Shown here: one piece after another, positions 53,880-64,000 of the stretch
Numbering within the stretch: position 1 is the stretch's first letter
Layout: the number at the start of each line of letters is the position of its first letter
Source of the DNA: Blattamonas nauphoetae
Taxonomy: Eukaryota > Preaxostyla > Oxymonadida
Direction of reading: 5' to 3'
Length of the DNA: 64,000 bases
Assembly: GCA_033064195.1 (NCBI GenBank)
Contig: JARBJD010000005.1
Coordinates: forward strand, 62,001-126,000
Program-made: the position numbers and the translations under genes
Notes under the pieces: model-generated
Database searches by the model: none
Told to the model about the DNA's origin: nothing
Seen by the model: only the letters and a program-made list of their open reading frames with translations

Positions 53880-54440
53880 GACAGGCGAGTGATTTGAAGG
53901 CTGAATGGAGTCAGCAGATCGGGAGAAACAAGTTGAGAGGAAAGGGCAACTCGACTCTGTGCAAGGCGTGCATTTCGAAGAGCCATCGGGCTCGGCAATC
54001 GAACCAGTCGGGCACGATACAATCATTTCCTCTCGTCGCCCCTTCAAACCCATTCCTTGTTCCTCCCGAGCAGAGTGTTGGAGAAGTGGTCCCTAAAGAA
54101 CAAACAAATTTTCCAGCTGGGGCGATTGAGCAGCCAGCCGACGAGCAGCAGAAGGGGTCGGAGAGGATGGAGATGAACACCTGCGAGCCGAAAAGAGCCA
54201 CACTCCCACTTCAAATTCGTCCACTCGCTGCTTGGACTTCGGATTTGGCGTCTGACGAGTCGAGGGCGAGTTCAGGCTTTTTCCAATTCGTCCACAACAG
54301 CCGGCCTTCGTCCCTATCCAACCCACTCATCCTGATCATCCCATCTTCCACGACCACTGTGCTAGCAGCGACGCCGATTGGGGTTTTGGGGAAGGCAGAG
54401 GCAGTGAACGAGAAGGGAGTGGTGAAGACGAAGTTCTAGT
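53880..54440 (-). pseudogene. Decayed Cys-rich / beta-helix surface-protein fragment
   Basis: Minus-strand reading gives FVFTTPFSFTASAFPKTPIG, STVVVEDGMIRMSGLDRDEG, then after a stop SGSVALFGSQVFISILSD and Cys-rich CCSSAGCSIAPAGKFVC. In another phase CPTGSIAEPDGSSKCTPC follows. Alternating short beta-like segments and Cys-rich GCC2/3-like modules recall surface proteins with polymorphic-membrane-protein repeats. It has at least one stop and one frame change, so it is a relic. Confidence 0.4.
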
Positions 54441-54918
54441 CGGGTCAGTATCCCGAAGCGAGGGTGATTCGGAAGATGGACAGGATCGATTGGTTGGTCT
54501 TGCTGTCTTGTCGACTTCGCCAGCATTTTCGAAATCAACAAGAACACTCTCTTCAGCTCCATTTGTGCATAGCCCTTCCAAATCGCCACCAAATCCGAAC
54601 CACAACGAACTGGAGACTTTGAACATTCAATTTGTGCAACCACGAGGGAGGGGAAGAGAGTCGGTGGGTGTGCGGTGATTTGACGTCGGAACCATGTCGG
54701 GAGGGGTTTGATCGGAGACAGGATGAGGCGTGGAAGGCTGTTTGGAAAAATATGGTTGGGAATATTCTGCGATGAGTGTATGGATCGGCCAGAAATCAAG
54801 AATGGAGAGATCAGATGACATGGGGAAGATGGAGGTCGTGAAAATCGCAAAATGACGAATTTGGTTGTCCGAAAGCAGTCTGAAACTGTTCGAAACGATC
54901 GTTGGTTCTAGTCTGTTT
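54441..54918. other. Unassigned stretch
   Basis: Open frames under 165 codons in several phases, none recognised. It may be a further decayed part of the surface-protein relic to its left or the displaced 3' flank of the ARM-like gene. Confidence 0.35.
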
Positions 54919-55992
54919 CTATTCCGGTTCCGAAAGGTTCATGCCCTGCAGGTTGTTCCATCCGATCGATTTGGCAACAATGCGCCATTCCATGGATCCG
55001 TTCTGGTCGTTTTGCAGCATTTCTTCAATCACATCTTCGATGCCCTCCATTCTCAACTTTCGATTCACTATCTTCCCTATCTCTTCCACTTCTCCCCGTT
55101 TTCTGTTCCAAACCTTCTGGCTATGGATCATGTCATACAGAAATGACCACATTGAGCGATCATTGACGAAGTATGTGAGACAACTTGGAATTGTGAGAAA
55201 GACAGGCAGAGAATGAACAACATCCATGGTCGGGCGATAATATGGAGATATTCGGAGGAGAAGGGCGAGGAGTTCTAGAAAATTCATGGATTGATCTCCA
55301 TTGATGATCGAATAGCGATTCACGCACAAATGCCAACTATACTTCTCTGAAGGGGCCAGAACTTGTTTCAAAACCGTCTCGTGAACAGCTTGTTGTCTTT
55401 TGCCATCTTTAATTCCGAGTTCTTCGAGATAAAACGGAGTGGCGAGCCTGAGAGAATCGGGGATGCTTTTCATGAGGTAGATGTGGATATCGACCGCGTC
55501 TGATAATGAAAGAGACAGTGGTTTGAGTGTGTTGATGAGGTGAGGGATCAGATCAGCTTTGACGAGGGCAAGTAGACATTTAGGTGAACTTGTATCGATC
55601 AACGTTGAGTTCGTTTTCATTGCTGCGGTGGTGATGACCTGACTGGGTGTAGATATGAGTACCACAATGGACTGTACGAAGGCTTTCAAAGAATCAACAA
55701 ATATGAATCCAAAGCTGCTGAGAAATGAATCTGTTTCACTATAACGCTTCGGAGTGACAGATTCTAGAAATTTCACTGCTTTCGCTTCCAGAGAGGCATC
55801 AAGTGCAGGTTGGCACTTCAAAGTGGCAACGAGAGACCGAAAGACAACTGCTTGTTCTCGGAGAGATAATTTTGGTTCTTGGTTCCAATCTAGAAAAGCA
55901 GAACAATCTGGAGAATATGAAAGGTAGTGTGAAGAGATACCAGGGCGAGGAGAATCAGTGGACGAGAATATCTTCGAGTATACAACACCCAT
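54919..55992 (-). CDS. ARM/HEAT-like family protein
   Basis: 357 residues, ATG at 55992 (MGVVYSKIFSSTDSP). The family motif SYSPDCSAFLDW and repeats (EAKAVKFLESV, AFVQSIVVLISTPS, LALVKADLIPHLINTL, SIGWNNLQGMNLSEPE at the end) match the gene at 49864 over the full length. It is intact and of the same size, so these two are a tandem pair with another gene between. Role unknown. Confidence 0.7.
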   Translation of the reverse strand: MGVVYSKIFSSTDSPRPGISSHYLSYSPDCSAFLDWNQEPKLSLREQAVVFRSLVATLKCQPALDASLEAKAVKFLESVTPKRYSETDSFLSSFGFIFVDSLKAFVQSIVVLISTPSQVITTAAMKTNSTLIDTSSPKCLLALVKADLIPHLINTLKPLSLSLSDAVDIHIYLMKSIPDSLRLATPFYLEELGIKDGKRQQAVHETVLKQVLAPSEKYSWHLCVNRYSIINGDQSMNFLELLALLLRISPYYRPTMDVVHSLPVFLTIPSCLTYFVNDRSMWSFLYDMIHSQKVWNRKRGEVEEIGKIVNRKLRMEGIEDVIEEMLQNDQNGSMEWRIVAKSIGWNNLQGMNLSEPE

Positions 55993-56737
55993 TCCGTCGG
56001 ATTTCAGAGTTGATACAGGCGTTATGGGTCAGAGAACAGATCGAGTGAAACAAGGAAAGTGAAATAAAAGAATTGTCCAAAAGGAAGAAGAAAAGATCGC
56101 ATCATGATTAGTGAGACAATCCAGGAATGAAGAGCAAGCCTTGAACGAGACAAAACGTGATGTTGAAATCAAATTGACGACGAACGACCAAGGAACGAGA
56201 AAGACCAGGCAGGAGGACGGAAGAAGAGATGCAGACGCTGAAGTTCGCCGTTCACTTCTTCCAATGGACAGTGACGAACGACAGCAGATGTGGTCTGACG
56301 AATTGATGCTTGTTTTCTGCTCAGCTGAATGAAGAGAAGGCGATGTGGAGAGGATGGCTGGGAGAGCAGCGAAGACTTTGGCATCAATGGTTCTTTGAGC
56401 ACCTTCCCATTTCTCTGTCGGTGAGTCTGCCTTCACAATCTCTTCTGTCTGTGCTGTGTCCTCTAGCTGATCTGGCTGAACATCCTTTGTGGGACTAATA
56501 TCGTGGAATTGTTCCGTGAAACTACGAATTCAAATGAGAAACCACGTTTTGAGGACAGTTCACGAACAGTTTGGATTGTGGCCAGTTTACTGAGTGACAG
56601 AATCAGATGAGTCAGTTAGTTGCAGAGGGACATGATATACAATGGGAGAGGAGGATACATGGGGTGGTAACTGCTTTCGCGATGATGGGGAAGAATGTGA
56701 TAAGGATCAAACCATTGTTCGGAATATCACTCCCCAA
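55993..56737. other. Intergenic stretch, no gene recognised
   Basis: Lies between the divergent ARM-like gene and tubulin copy 2. A minus-strand tract near 56340-56490 (KADSPTEKWEGAQRTIDAK) is coding-like but unassigned. No transposon ends were found here, unlike the corresponding interval at tubulin copy 1. Confidence 0.35.
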
Positions 56738-58081
56738 ATGTCAGAATGTATCAGTCTACATGTTGGACAAGGCGGGATTCGTGTTGCAGATCCCATGTGG
56801 AGACTCTTCTGCAGAGAACACGAAATGACGCTGAACGGTTCACACACTCCACATCAAACGATTCCAACTCTTGAAAGTGAAGCTATGCAGAAAGTATTTG
56901 AAGAAACAAACCTTGGAAAGTATCGCCCTCGAGCTGTCTTAGTTGATGTCGAACCAACAGCAACAGATGCAATCAGAAGCGGACAATGTCGGGATCTCTT
57001 CGTTTCTGATCAGATAGTCTCTGGAACAGGATCAACAAACAACACATTCTTCGGTTCTTTCGGAGGTGTGAACCACAGCGTTTTGGAGGAATCATTGGAC
57101 GTTATTCGTCAGATGGCTGAAAGATGTTCGAATCTGGAAGGATTCATGTTGTTTCACGCGATTGGGGGAGGAACAGGGTCGGGACTGGGCACCCGACTTC
57201 TGGAGGAACTGTTGGATCGATTTGAGAAATCGCAAAATCTGACATTCTGTGTTCTTCCCTCGCCCCAACCCCAATCTCCTTCATTTGAAGCGTACAACAC
57301 TCTTCTGGCGTTGAACTCGCTTCTGAATGTTTCGCATGTCACCACAATTTATGAGAACGCGGCGATGTTTGATATCTTCGAAAAGGATTCATCTTTCTAC
57401 ACTTCGACGATGGACGATGTAAATCACCTTCTTGCTCAATCCATCTCAGCCATCACGACCCAAATTCGGTTTGATGGGAATCTTCACCCGAAGCTGGTCG
57501 ACTTTCAAACTAATCTCGTTCCTTTCCCGCTCATTCCCTTCGTCTCGACATCATTTGCTCCGATCACCTCATTCGATCGAACATGTCAGCAATATTCTAC
57601 TGCAGACATTATTCTTTCTTTACCCAACCCCACCAACCAGCTCTCAACGATCAATCACAAAACTAGCAAGATATTCGGAGCCACAATCATGGTTCGAGGA
57701 GACGTCGTCCCAAGAGAAATTGGTCAAAGTGTTGTCATGGGATTGAGGAAATTGCTGACTTTTGTTGATTGGAATCCAACTGGCTCGAAATATGGACTGA
57801 GTTATCGGCCTCCGACGAGAATGCCAGATAGCCCTTTGTATGCAGGGCAACGGTGTGCATGCATGCTCACCAACACCACTGGCCTTCGCCCGATCATTGC
57901 TGGGATTGTTGAGAAGTTCGACGAGAAATTTGGGAGGAAGGAGGATTTGGGACGATTCTTGGATGATGGGGCAGAGGACACAGACTTTGTGGAAGCTCGG
58001 GAATTCCTTTCTCGCCTTGTGGCTGATTATTGTGAAGTGGAACATGAAATGGATGAAAAGGAAGAACTCCAAGATGGGTGA
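56738..58081 (+). CDS. Divergent alpha-tubulin paralog, copy 2
   Basis: 447 residues from ATG at 56738 (MSECISLHVGQGGIRVADP); the frame is open further upstream but the alpha-tubulin N-terminus and equal length with copy 1 favour this start. GGGTGSGLG, LVDFQTNLVPFP, FVDWNPTGSKYGLSY and CMLTNTTG are present. Asp again replaces the alpha catalytic Glu in the DFQTNL motif; no Lys40 loop and no C-terminal Tyr. Differences from copy 1 are scattered and mostly conservative. At its 3' end GATGGGTGAGAATC could serve as a splice donor with an acceptor at about 58122, which would replace the stop by a short extra exon. Confidence 0.85.
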   Translation: MSECISLHVGQGGIRVADPMWRLFCREHEMTLNGSHTPHQTIPTLESEAMQKVFEETNLGKYRPRAVLVDVEPTATDAIRSGQCRDLFVSDQIVSGTGSTNNTFFGSFGGVNHSVLEESLDVIRQMAERCSNLEGFMLFHAIGGGTGSGLGTRLLEELLDRFEKSQNLTFCVLPSPQPQSPSFEAYNTLLALNSLLNVSHVTTIYENAAMFDIFEKDSSFYTSTMDDVNHLLAQSISAITTQIRFDGNLHPKLVDFQTNLVPFPLIPFVSTSFAPITSFDRTCQQYSTADIILSLPNPTNQLSTINHKTSKIFGATIMVRGDVVPREIGQSVVMGLRKLLTFVDWNPTGSKYGLSYRPPTRMPDSPLYAGQRCACMLTNTTGLRPIIAGIVEKFDEKFGRKEDLGRFLDDGAEDTDFVEAREFLSRLVADYCEVEHEMDEKEELQDG

Positions 58082-58335
58082 GAATCTACCCCATCTCTTC
58101 TTCACTCGTTTCGATTCAGGCAGACTGTTTCTCCCTGACTGGCGCGATGTTCGATTCAAACGATGGCTTCAGACGATTAATTCGCATCTATGTACAATAC
58201 AACCTCGGGCACACCAAAGCGCACAAGCTCTTTCCAAAGGCTGCAGGATGGGAGGATGTGTTGGAACTCCCTAGGGAGCGAGATCCATTTGGGGAGAGGA
58301 AGCGGCGGATTGGAGGGATTGTGTATTATTTGTGA
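58082..58335 (+). other. Short coding-like region 3' of tubulin copy 2
   Basis: An open frame of about 60 codons from an ATG near 58147 (MFDSNDGFRRLIRIYVQYNL) ends in GERKRRIGGIVYYL and a TGA at 58333-58335. It looks like real protein but matches nothing I know. It could be a small gene or the last exon of a gene now lost. Confidence 0.35.
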
Positions 58336-58585
58336 TTTCTTCTGATGTGTCAACTTGCAATCCGAACACACCAAAAGACCCTTGGAACATAAAGATTTTG
58401 GAAAAGAGAGAAAAAACGAGAGTGATCGACATCATCTGGAACACACACGAAATGCATCTATTAAATTCAATGACACGCTGAGATGATTGATCGGGTTGAA
58501 CATGAGCCCTTTTCGTGACGTTGGAGATCCCATCAAGTGTTCCTGTAGTCGAGGAGTGATTCGCCCATTGCCAGTTTTGTTCCAC

Positions 58586-61500
58586 ATGCCACCACAAAAA
58601 TCTCAACAGAACCCGGAAGAAGTGATTATCATTGATAGTGATAATGATGTTGAAGACATATTACTAGATGTCGATCCCGTTGTTTGAATCTTTTTCATAA
58701 TTGAATTTCCTGTCGTTCTTTCTCTCTGATTTAACGCTTTTAGGACGCTCTCCAAACACTCTTTCGTGATATCTTTTCGAATAGTCAGAATTTGTCAAAT
58801 AAGGCACTCAAACAGCTCCGGCAACTCCTCAGCGGTTCGCTATCACTTTCAACAACATCTAAATCATGCTTTCCCTTTTTGCATCTTTCAGAAAATGAAA
58901 ATCTGTTTGATATCCTTGTGACATACGAGGATATCAAGAACTTGTCGACTCTTTTGACAGAATCTCAACCTCAACCGTCAATCGTATCATCTCGTTGCTT
59001 TTCACTCAATCTGTCCTCTTTCTTCTCAGACAAACCTTTTTTGGATCTTATCAACAATCGGTCTCCTGTTTTCCTCCAATAATTTACTCAGCATGTTCAA
59101 GTTATAACAACTGCAACTCTCTCATCAAGTCAGGTCTGTGTCTGGCGATTCTGGAGAAAGCCACTCCCTCCACTGTCACCAAGCAATCAGCATTTCTCTA
59201 TATTCATGTATCAAATTGTTTATCTCATAACAATCTCAGATATGGCAGTTTCTTGATATGATCTCGGAATTTACCACGCTCTCATTAGACTCAACCATCA
59301 ACCTTCTCCTTCCCTCTATCGTCAGTAACACACTCTCTGCTCTTCAAACAACCCCTCAATCAAAGAACAAATCCAAAGGAGCAACACCCATACCCAAACC
59401 TCAACGATCTGACCTCTATCGATCATTCATCAACTTTACCATGCGCGAAACCATCTCATGCATGGTTTATGGGATCGAAACAGATCTTTTCGAAGTCATT
59501 GAATCGAAACAGGCCGATCTCTTCGCCCTCAACAGAGCAGTCTCCCCATCAAAAATGCCCAAATTAGAAGAACTTGTCGAGTCAATCTTGGAATGTATCA
59601 CATTGCCTGTCTGCCTTTTCATGTGAATTCTCTTCTCAGTCAATTTCCAAGCGGGGGGTCAAATTCCTCGAAATGGTTGTGGATTGTCATCGACATGCCG
59701 TGATCGTTCTGACCTTATTCTTCCGAATTCTATCCAGTTTGTTCATTTTCTTCAACTTACTTCCGTGTGCCAGCGAACGAAGGGGAGATTTCATCGTTCA
59801 TCTCCGACAACGGGATCTCGATTCTCATCTCCTTGAATCAACATTCTCATCTAAAAACATGGGAACCTGCGTTAACTATCCAAACTGATATCTTCCATCT
59901 TCTTGGTATGAGCCTCTGCATCTGCTTCATCTTTTCAACCTCTCATCTCCATCAACAGTTAAACGACACCCTCTCATGTGTTCAGACTTCTTAGAACACA
60001 TAGTTTCATCCCTATCAAAGCTCGATTCTGGCTATGCCTACAACATAAACAGTCAAGGGCAACTAAACCGAAGGCTCAACTCATTTTGGCGAATCGTCGA
60101 TTGCTATCCGGGGATGACGAAGGAGAATCAGAATGTCATTGATTGGTGGATGGGGCCAACTCTTGTTCATCTTTTAGCTCGTGTTAGTCTCGCTGGAGAT
60201 GATGCTGACAAAGCGATCCAAGCCCTCACACTTTTTACGAATTTGGATGAGATCGAAGTGAGGACATTGCTCCAACACACCAAAATCAAAGTTACTCCTC
60301 CCCCAAACTTTCCATTTGAGAATTCCCCCGATATACCCGAGTCGTTCACCAATCTTCAAGAAATCCTCACTGCTGATCAAGGACAGTACAAATTCTTCTC
60401 AAATTTCCAAAAGCTGCTTCCTTTTGGCCTATACAATCGTCTTTCGACACTTTTGGAGGATGAGGAAGGCAACAGAGCGACAATCCAAAATTATCATGAC
60501 TTCATCGTAAAAGCTTATCGAAACACCGATACGTACCGTCCATATTCTCCTCACACCAGCCCGTACGCAACTTTTGGAATACTCCTCCTGTATTCTCTGA
60601 TTCGCTCGGAAAGAGTGAGGAATCTCTTGGTTGGATCCATCGGCATAAAGCTCAACCTTGCCGCTCTTCAGCCAATTGAACCACTTTATCCTCTAAACGC
60701 CCTTCTTGATCTCCTTCTCGCGGATGCTCCCGACATCCCATCCTCCACAATCATCCTAATCGACCACATGTTCGCCAAACCGGACCAATCAGGGGCACCT
60801 ATCAAAGGTCTCCCCGCTTTTTGGAATGAGCCGCGATCTGGTGAGGTTCAGTTCCTGCATGGGAAAGCCATGAACAATCTCGTGTCGAAAAAAGAAGGTC
60901 GATGGCGGGCATTGACCGAGCTGGCTGTTACTCATAGCTGGAACTCATATCTCCAACCCGAACATTGCGAAGCTATCATGGCACTGCTGGAGGAGGCTGG
61001 GACAGACCACAGTTTATTCATCGCTCTGCGCGTTCTTTCGAAACACACGCTTTCGGAGGACTTCCTTCTGCTCAACCCAACAGTCGTGGATCGGCTCAAA
61101 GATGTCCTGCGCAGCCACGCACGCAGGACGGACAATGTGGAACTTGTGCTGGCCGTGTTTTCAGAACTGATTCGTCTGCAGCGACGGGAGCGGAGTTTGG
61201 AGGGAGATCTGGTGGAGTGTGTGAGAGGATTGAGGTCAACGCTGGCAGACAAGCGGTCAGTGCTGTTCAGACAACGCGGACACGTGCTGTGGTCATCTGG
61301 GGAAGCACTCACGACTACAATCGACATGGTTGGGGAATGCACACAACTAGTTGCACACAAGCGGCTGTCTGACCCACTTCAACTCGCTCCGATTTTGACA
61401 ACGTTTCTGTCTTCGGAATCGACAGATCTGGTCAGCGCTGTGCTCGACTTCTTCTCCACACTCGACGCAGTCACTCAAGGCTCTCCAACCCCGTTCCACG

Positions 61501-62417
61501 CTCTCTCCCAACCCATCACTCTTCTGGACGAGACCCACAATCCCACACTTCATCTCTCACTCGCCGACTTCCTCTTCAAACACTGGATCATCTCACTCGA
61601 AATGCAAACCAGGCAATCTGCGCATTCGAAACTCTATTCTTCGTTCTATCCGACGTTCGTTCAAGTGTTCACACGGGCAGAAACACCCACACAGAGCCTT
61701 CTGCTCCAGGCAGTGTTGGAGAAGCTGGACAAACATTTGAAAGAGCTTGCAGATGAAGTATGCGGAACTCAAATGGTGACGCAGACTCGATTCTTCGGGA
61801 GTGATGGGGAACAGACCGAATGGGAAAGAAGTGTGATCGACTCTGCCATCGACAGAGAAGAACTGGACGACGCGATCACCGCGATCATCCCAAATGAGGA
61901 TTCGAACACTCAGAGACAAGGATTCGATCTCCTGCGCTTCTTGCCGTTGTTCTTTTCGTTCTACAAGACTGTCCATCGACTCACTGTGTTTTATCCTGAT
62001 GACACATCCACTCAGAACCATTACAGATGGACCCATCGCTTTCGTTCCCCTCTGACCTCCATCCGATCAGCAGTGTTGTGTGAAATGTCGTTTGCGAGAA
62101 TGACAACTGATAATGTCCGAATATTCTCCAGATTTTTCAGTTTCATTTGCATGTTGACCGAGCCTGAGTGTTTCCCTCGCTACGACCCCTCAGAACGCAA
62201 ACTCGTTCGTCTTCTCCAATCAACCCATCCTTCACGCAAGATTCTTGAAGAGGAGTTGAGGGAAGAAGGGTTTGATGATCGAAGGGAAGCCTTTCTCCAT
62301 CTTGACCAACCTCGCATCTACAGTCACGAACAGGACGAAATGAACATAGGTCTTGATATCTCTCAACAGTTCCCTTTCTATGGCGTGCCATACATTGCAC
62401 AATTTTTTCCTCAGTAA
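58586..62417 (+). CDS. Multi-exon helical-repeat protein with a SIM-like motif
   Basis: Proposed ATG at 58586 (MPPQKSQQNPEE), then EEVIIIDSDNDVEDILL, a hydrophobic core next to acidic residues as in SUMO-interacting motifs. A 62-bp intron (58682-58743) joins DVDPV to DALQTLFRDIFS. Several introns follow between 59050 and 59800 whose borders are uncertain. A clear 53-bp intron (59906-59958) joins TDIFHLL to VKRHPLMCSDFLEHI. The last exon (59959-62417) is about 815 codons of helical repeat-like sequence with no catalytic motif (QALTLFTNLDEIEV, SAVLDFFSTLDAVTQ). An ATG at 58503 is an alternative start. It could be a nuclear HEAT-type scaffold; family not recognised. Confidence 0.6.
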
Positions 62418-62559
62418 GAACATATTATGGGACTGCAAGTTTGGGGTTTTCATTGGAGATCTATTTGTTCATTTTTGTCGCACACACGCGACTTGGCTGA
62501 CTCCTTGTCTCTAGTTCAGGAAATAAGAGAAAATGACAGTCAATTATTCCATACAGGTG

Positions 62560-62775
62560 TGCGTGATCTGAACCCATTGGTCCAACCATCCAGCTTCTCC
62601 TGAGACCACTGAATGACATTTATCTTCTTCAAAATCCAGTGGCATTCAGTTTCGAAGATCACAACCCAATTCGGGACACCACGAACCAACACTGCTTGAG
62701 CAAGAGCAACCGAGTTCGATACTGGTACACGGAAGTCCAGATGGTCCTGAAGGATGAGAGTCGGTGCCTTGCTCG
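62560..62775 (-). pseudogene. Relic of an S9 (prolyl-oligopeptidase-type) peptidase C-terminus
   Basis: About 70 minus-strand residues read PTLILQDHLDFRVPVSNSVA, VLVRGVPNWVVIFETECHWI and KKINVIQWSQEKLDGW. This matches the end of S9 family alpha/beta-hydrolases, where D of the HxD-RVP motif and H of the xxHW motif are the catalytic Asp and His. The part with the nucleophilic Ser and the propeller is absent; the upstream DNA is occupied by the eIF4G-like gene in the opposite direction. It is a truncated relic or the last exon of a rearranged gene. Confidence 0.6.
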
Positions 62776-64000
62776 GATTCTGGACAAGAACCATCAATTT
62801 TAGAAGTTGTGAAGAAGGCAGCTCCTTTCGTCCCTGGTCAAAAACGAAAACCAATGCAACCCGTGGAATCAATCCCTCCGCTAACCACAGCGAAGCAATT
62901 CGTGAGTCGCTACGAAAGAGTGAACATCACACGGGATCCTTCGAATTATCATCACTCCGCAACAGACTTACCAGCACTGACACTTCCTGTCGATAAACCT
63001 GTCGCGATGTTCAAACCGAGAGCAGCTGTTGCTCAAGCACCGCTTGTTGAGCGTGTGGAACCAATAATCTTGATTAAAGGGAACGCGCAACGGTCTGAAG
63101 AAGGCGAGAGGAGTCATCGATCTGAACCAGTACACATTTTGACAACAACTCACTACACGCCTGAAATTCGACCTAAGAACGAAGATGAGGATAATGAAGA
63201 TTCATCAGGCCAGGTCAGTGAAACGCCAACACCCACACCGTTCTCGACGATGACGCCAACACAGACACCCAACGCCTCGCAAACACCAAACGAAACTTTG
63301 ATGAAGAACCCATTTGCGAACCTGTCGACGCCCTACGAGTAGCTTGTGTGGATCTTGGCAGCTCGCCGATCGACGCGAAACGAGGTTGTGCCGAAATGGT
63401 ACGAGTCCAAAACAAAGACTGAGCCAATGACATATTCTTATTTATCATTTCTGTCGTTCGCTGGGAGGAACACACAGGCGCCGACAGAGAATTTCTTCCC
63501 TGAAACACTCCCCCACAATCAGTGAGACACACGTGAAACATCCGGGCCTTGGGAACACGATGCAGCTGGGGAGTGGTGGAGAGGGAGTGAAGCTATACAA
63601 GAAGCGGAAGGATCGGACGAATTATTTGGACACTGCACGGTCCTTATTGAACAAACTGACGAAGCAGAACTTCGACGATGTGATTGTTGATTTATTCGGC
63701 CTTCTGGTAAATCGGGAGGTTCTGACACAGGTGGTCGACATTGTGTATGAGAAAGCAATCCAGGAACGAAAATTCCGAGGACTGTATGCGAATGTTTGCA
63801 GCGCGATCAAAGAATGTGAGCGAACGACAGGAACGACCTGGGACGATGGCTCGTCCTTCACAAACTCACCCGCTCCACAAGAAGATGATAAGCAACCAGA
63901 GCAACGATCCGTTTTTCGGGAAGTTTTGGTGAAGAAATGCCAGCAAGAAATCTTCAACAAACCACACGAACCACTGACAGAAGAACAGCACTCAACGATG
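62764..64000 (+). CDS. eIF4G-like translation initiation factor, 5' part only
   Basis: An N-terminal disordered exon (62764-63342; SILEVVKKAAPFVPGQKRKP, a Thr/Pro run TPTPTPFSTMTPTQTP, PFANLSTPYE) is followed after one or more introns by the start of an MIF4G domain at about 63600: YLDTARSLLNKLTKQNFDDV, VVDIVYEKAIQERKFRGLYA and FREVLVKKCQQEIFNKPHEP. These match the first HEAT pairs of eIF4G, the scaffold that binds eIF4A and eIF3 and joins mRNA to the ribosome. The reading frame runs off the window. The first exon is missing or upstream of 62764 (no ATG at the exon start). Other MIF4G proteins such as PDCD4- or CWC22-like are less likely because of the KKCQQEF-type motif. Confidence 0.75.

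Noticed and set aside
56642-56737. N-terminal extension of tubulin copy 2
   Set aside because: The 32 upstream residues have no counterpart in tubulins, while MSECISLHVGQ matches the canonical N-terminus.
1-64000. tRNA, rRNA, CRISPR arrays, bacterial promoters or operons
   Set aside because: No cloverleaf, rRNA block or regular spacer-repeat array was seen by eye, and the intron-bearing genes show this is eukaryotic DNA.

Overview
The window looks like protist nuclear DNA, most likely from an oxymonad (Preaxostyla) such as Blattamonas. The reasons are short GT-AG introns (33-155 bp), very long genes with standard stop codons, families of atypical NEK-like kinases fused to a SPRY-like tail, a repeated family of ARM/HEAT-like proteins, divergent alpha-tubulins, DIRS retroelements and many small cut-and-paste transposons. 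The organism call is inference; no rRNA or other marker is present.

Layout. 1-5.3 kb: a NEK-like kinase gene (minus strand) broken by a 1.25-kb element in its glycine loop and with a 641-bp element just upstream of its start codon. 5.5-10.9 kb: a two-RRM RNA-binding protein gene (minus) split by a Mutator-like element (6049-9287, 9-bp target duplication) that holds another element (7167-9123, 8-bp duplication). 11.1-23.4 kb: one giant gene, about 4000 residues, best matched to the axonemal central-pair protein CFAP46. 23.5-26.4 kb: a P-loop ATPase. 26.3-28.3 kb: a kinase-SPRY gene with all its domains. 28.7-32.1 kb: an ARM-like gene and an inverted, truncated copy of its 3' region. 32.2-36.7 kb: DIRS element 1. 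36.7-37.6 kb: a mariner-like element with a nested 598-bp element. 37.6-41.0 kb: an alpha-tubulin paralog and a coiled-coil protein gene. 41.7-43.7 kb: kinase-tail relics with another transposon. 43.7-48.6 kb: DIRS element 2. 48.7-56.0 kb: three ARM-like copies around a gene cut by the second 641-bp element. 56.7-58.1 kb: a second alpha-tubulin paralog. 58.6-62.4 kb: a multi-exon helical-repeat protein with a SUMO-interacting-like motif. 62.5-64 kb: a relic of an S9 peptidase and the 5' part of an eIF4G-like gene that runs off the window.

The genes do not form a pathway. CFAP46 and the tubulins share a cytoskeletal or flagellar theme, but they may be neighbours by chance. The strongest story is mobile-element structure: at least six transposon families have readable ends and target duplications, several are nested, and several lie inside coding sequence or within 40 bp of a start codon. 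No tRNA, rRNA, CRISPR array or bacterial-type regulatory site was seen. Exon borders are read by eye and are approximate where stated.
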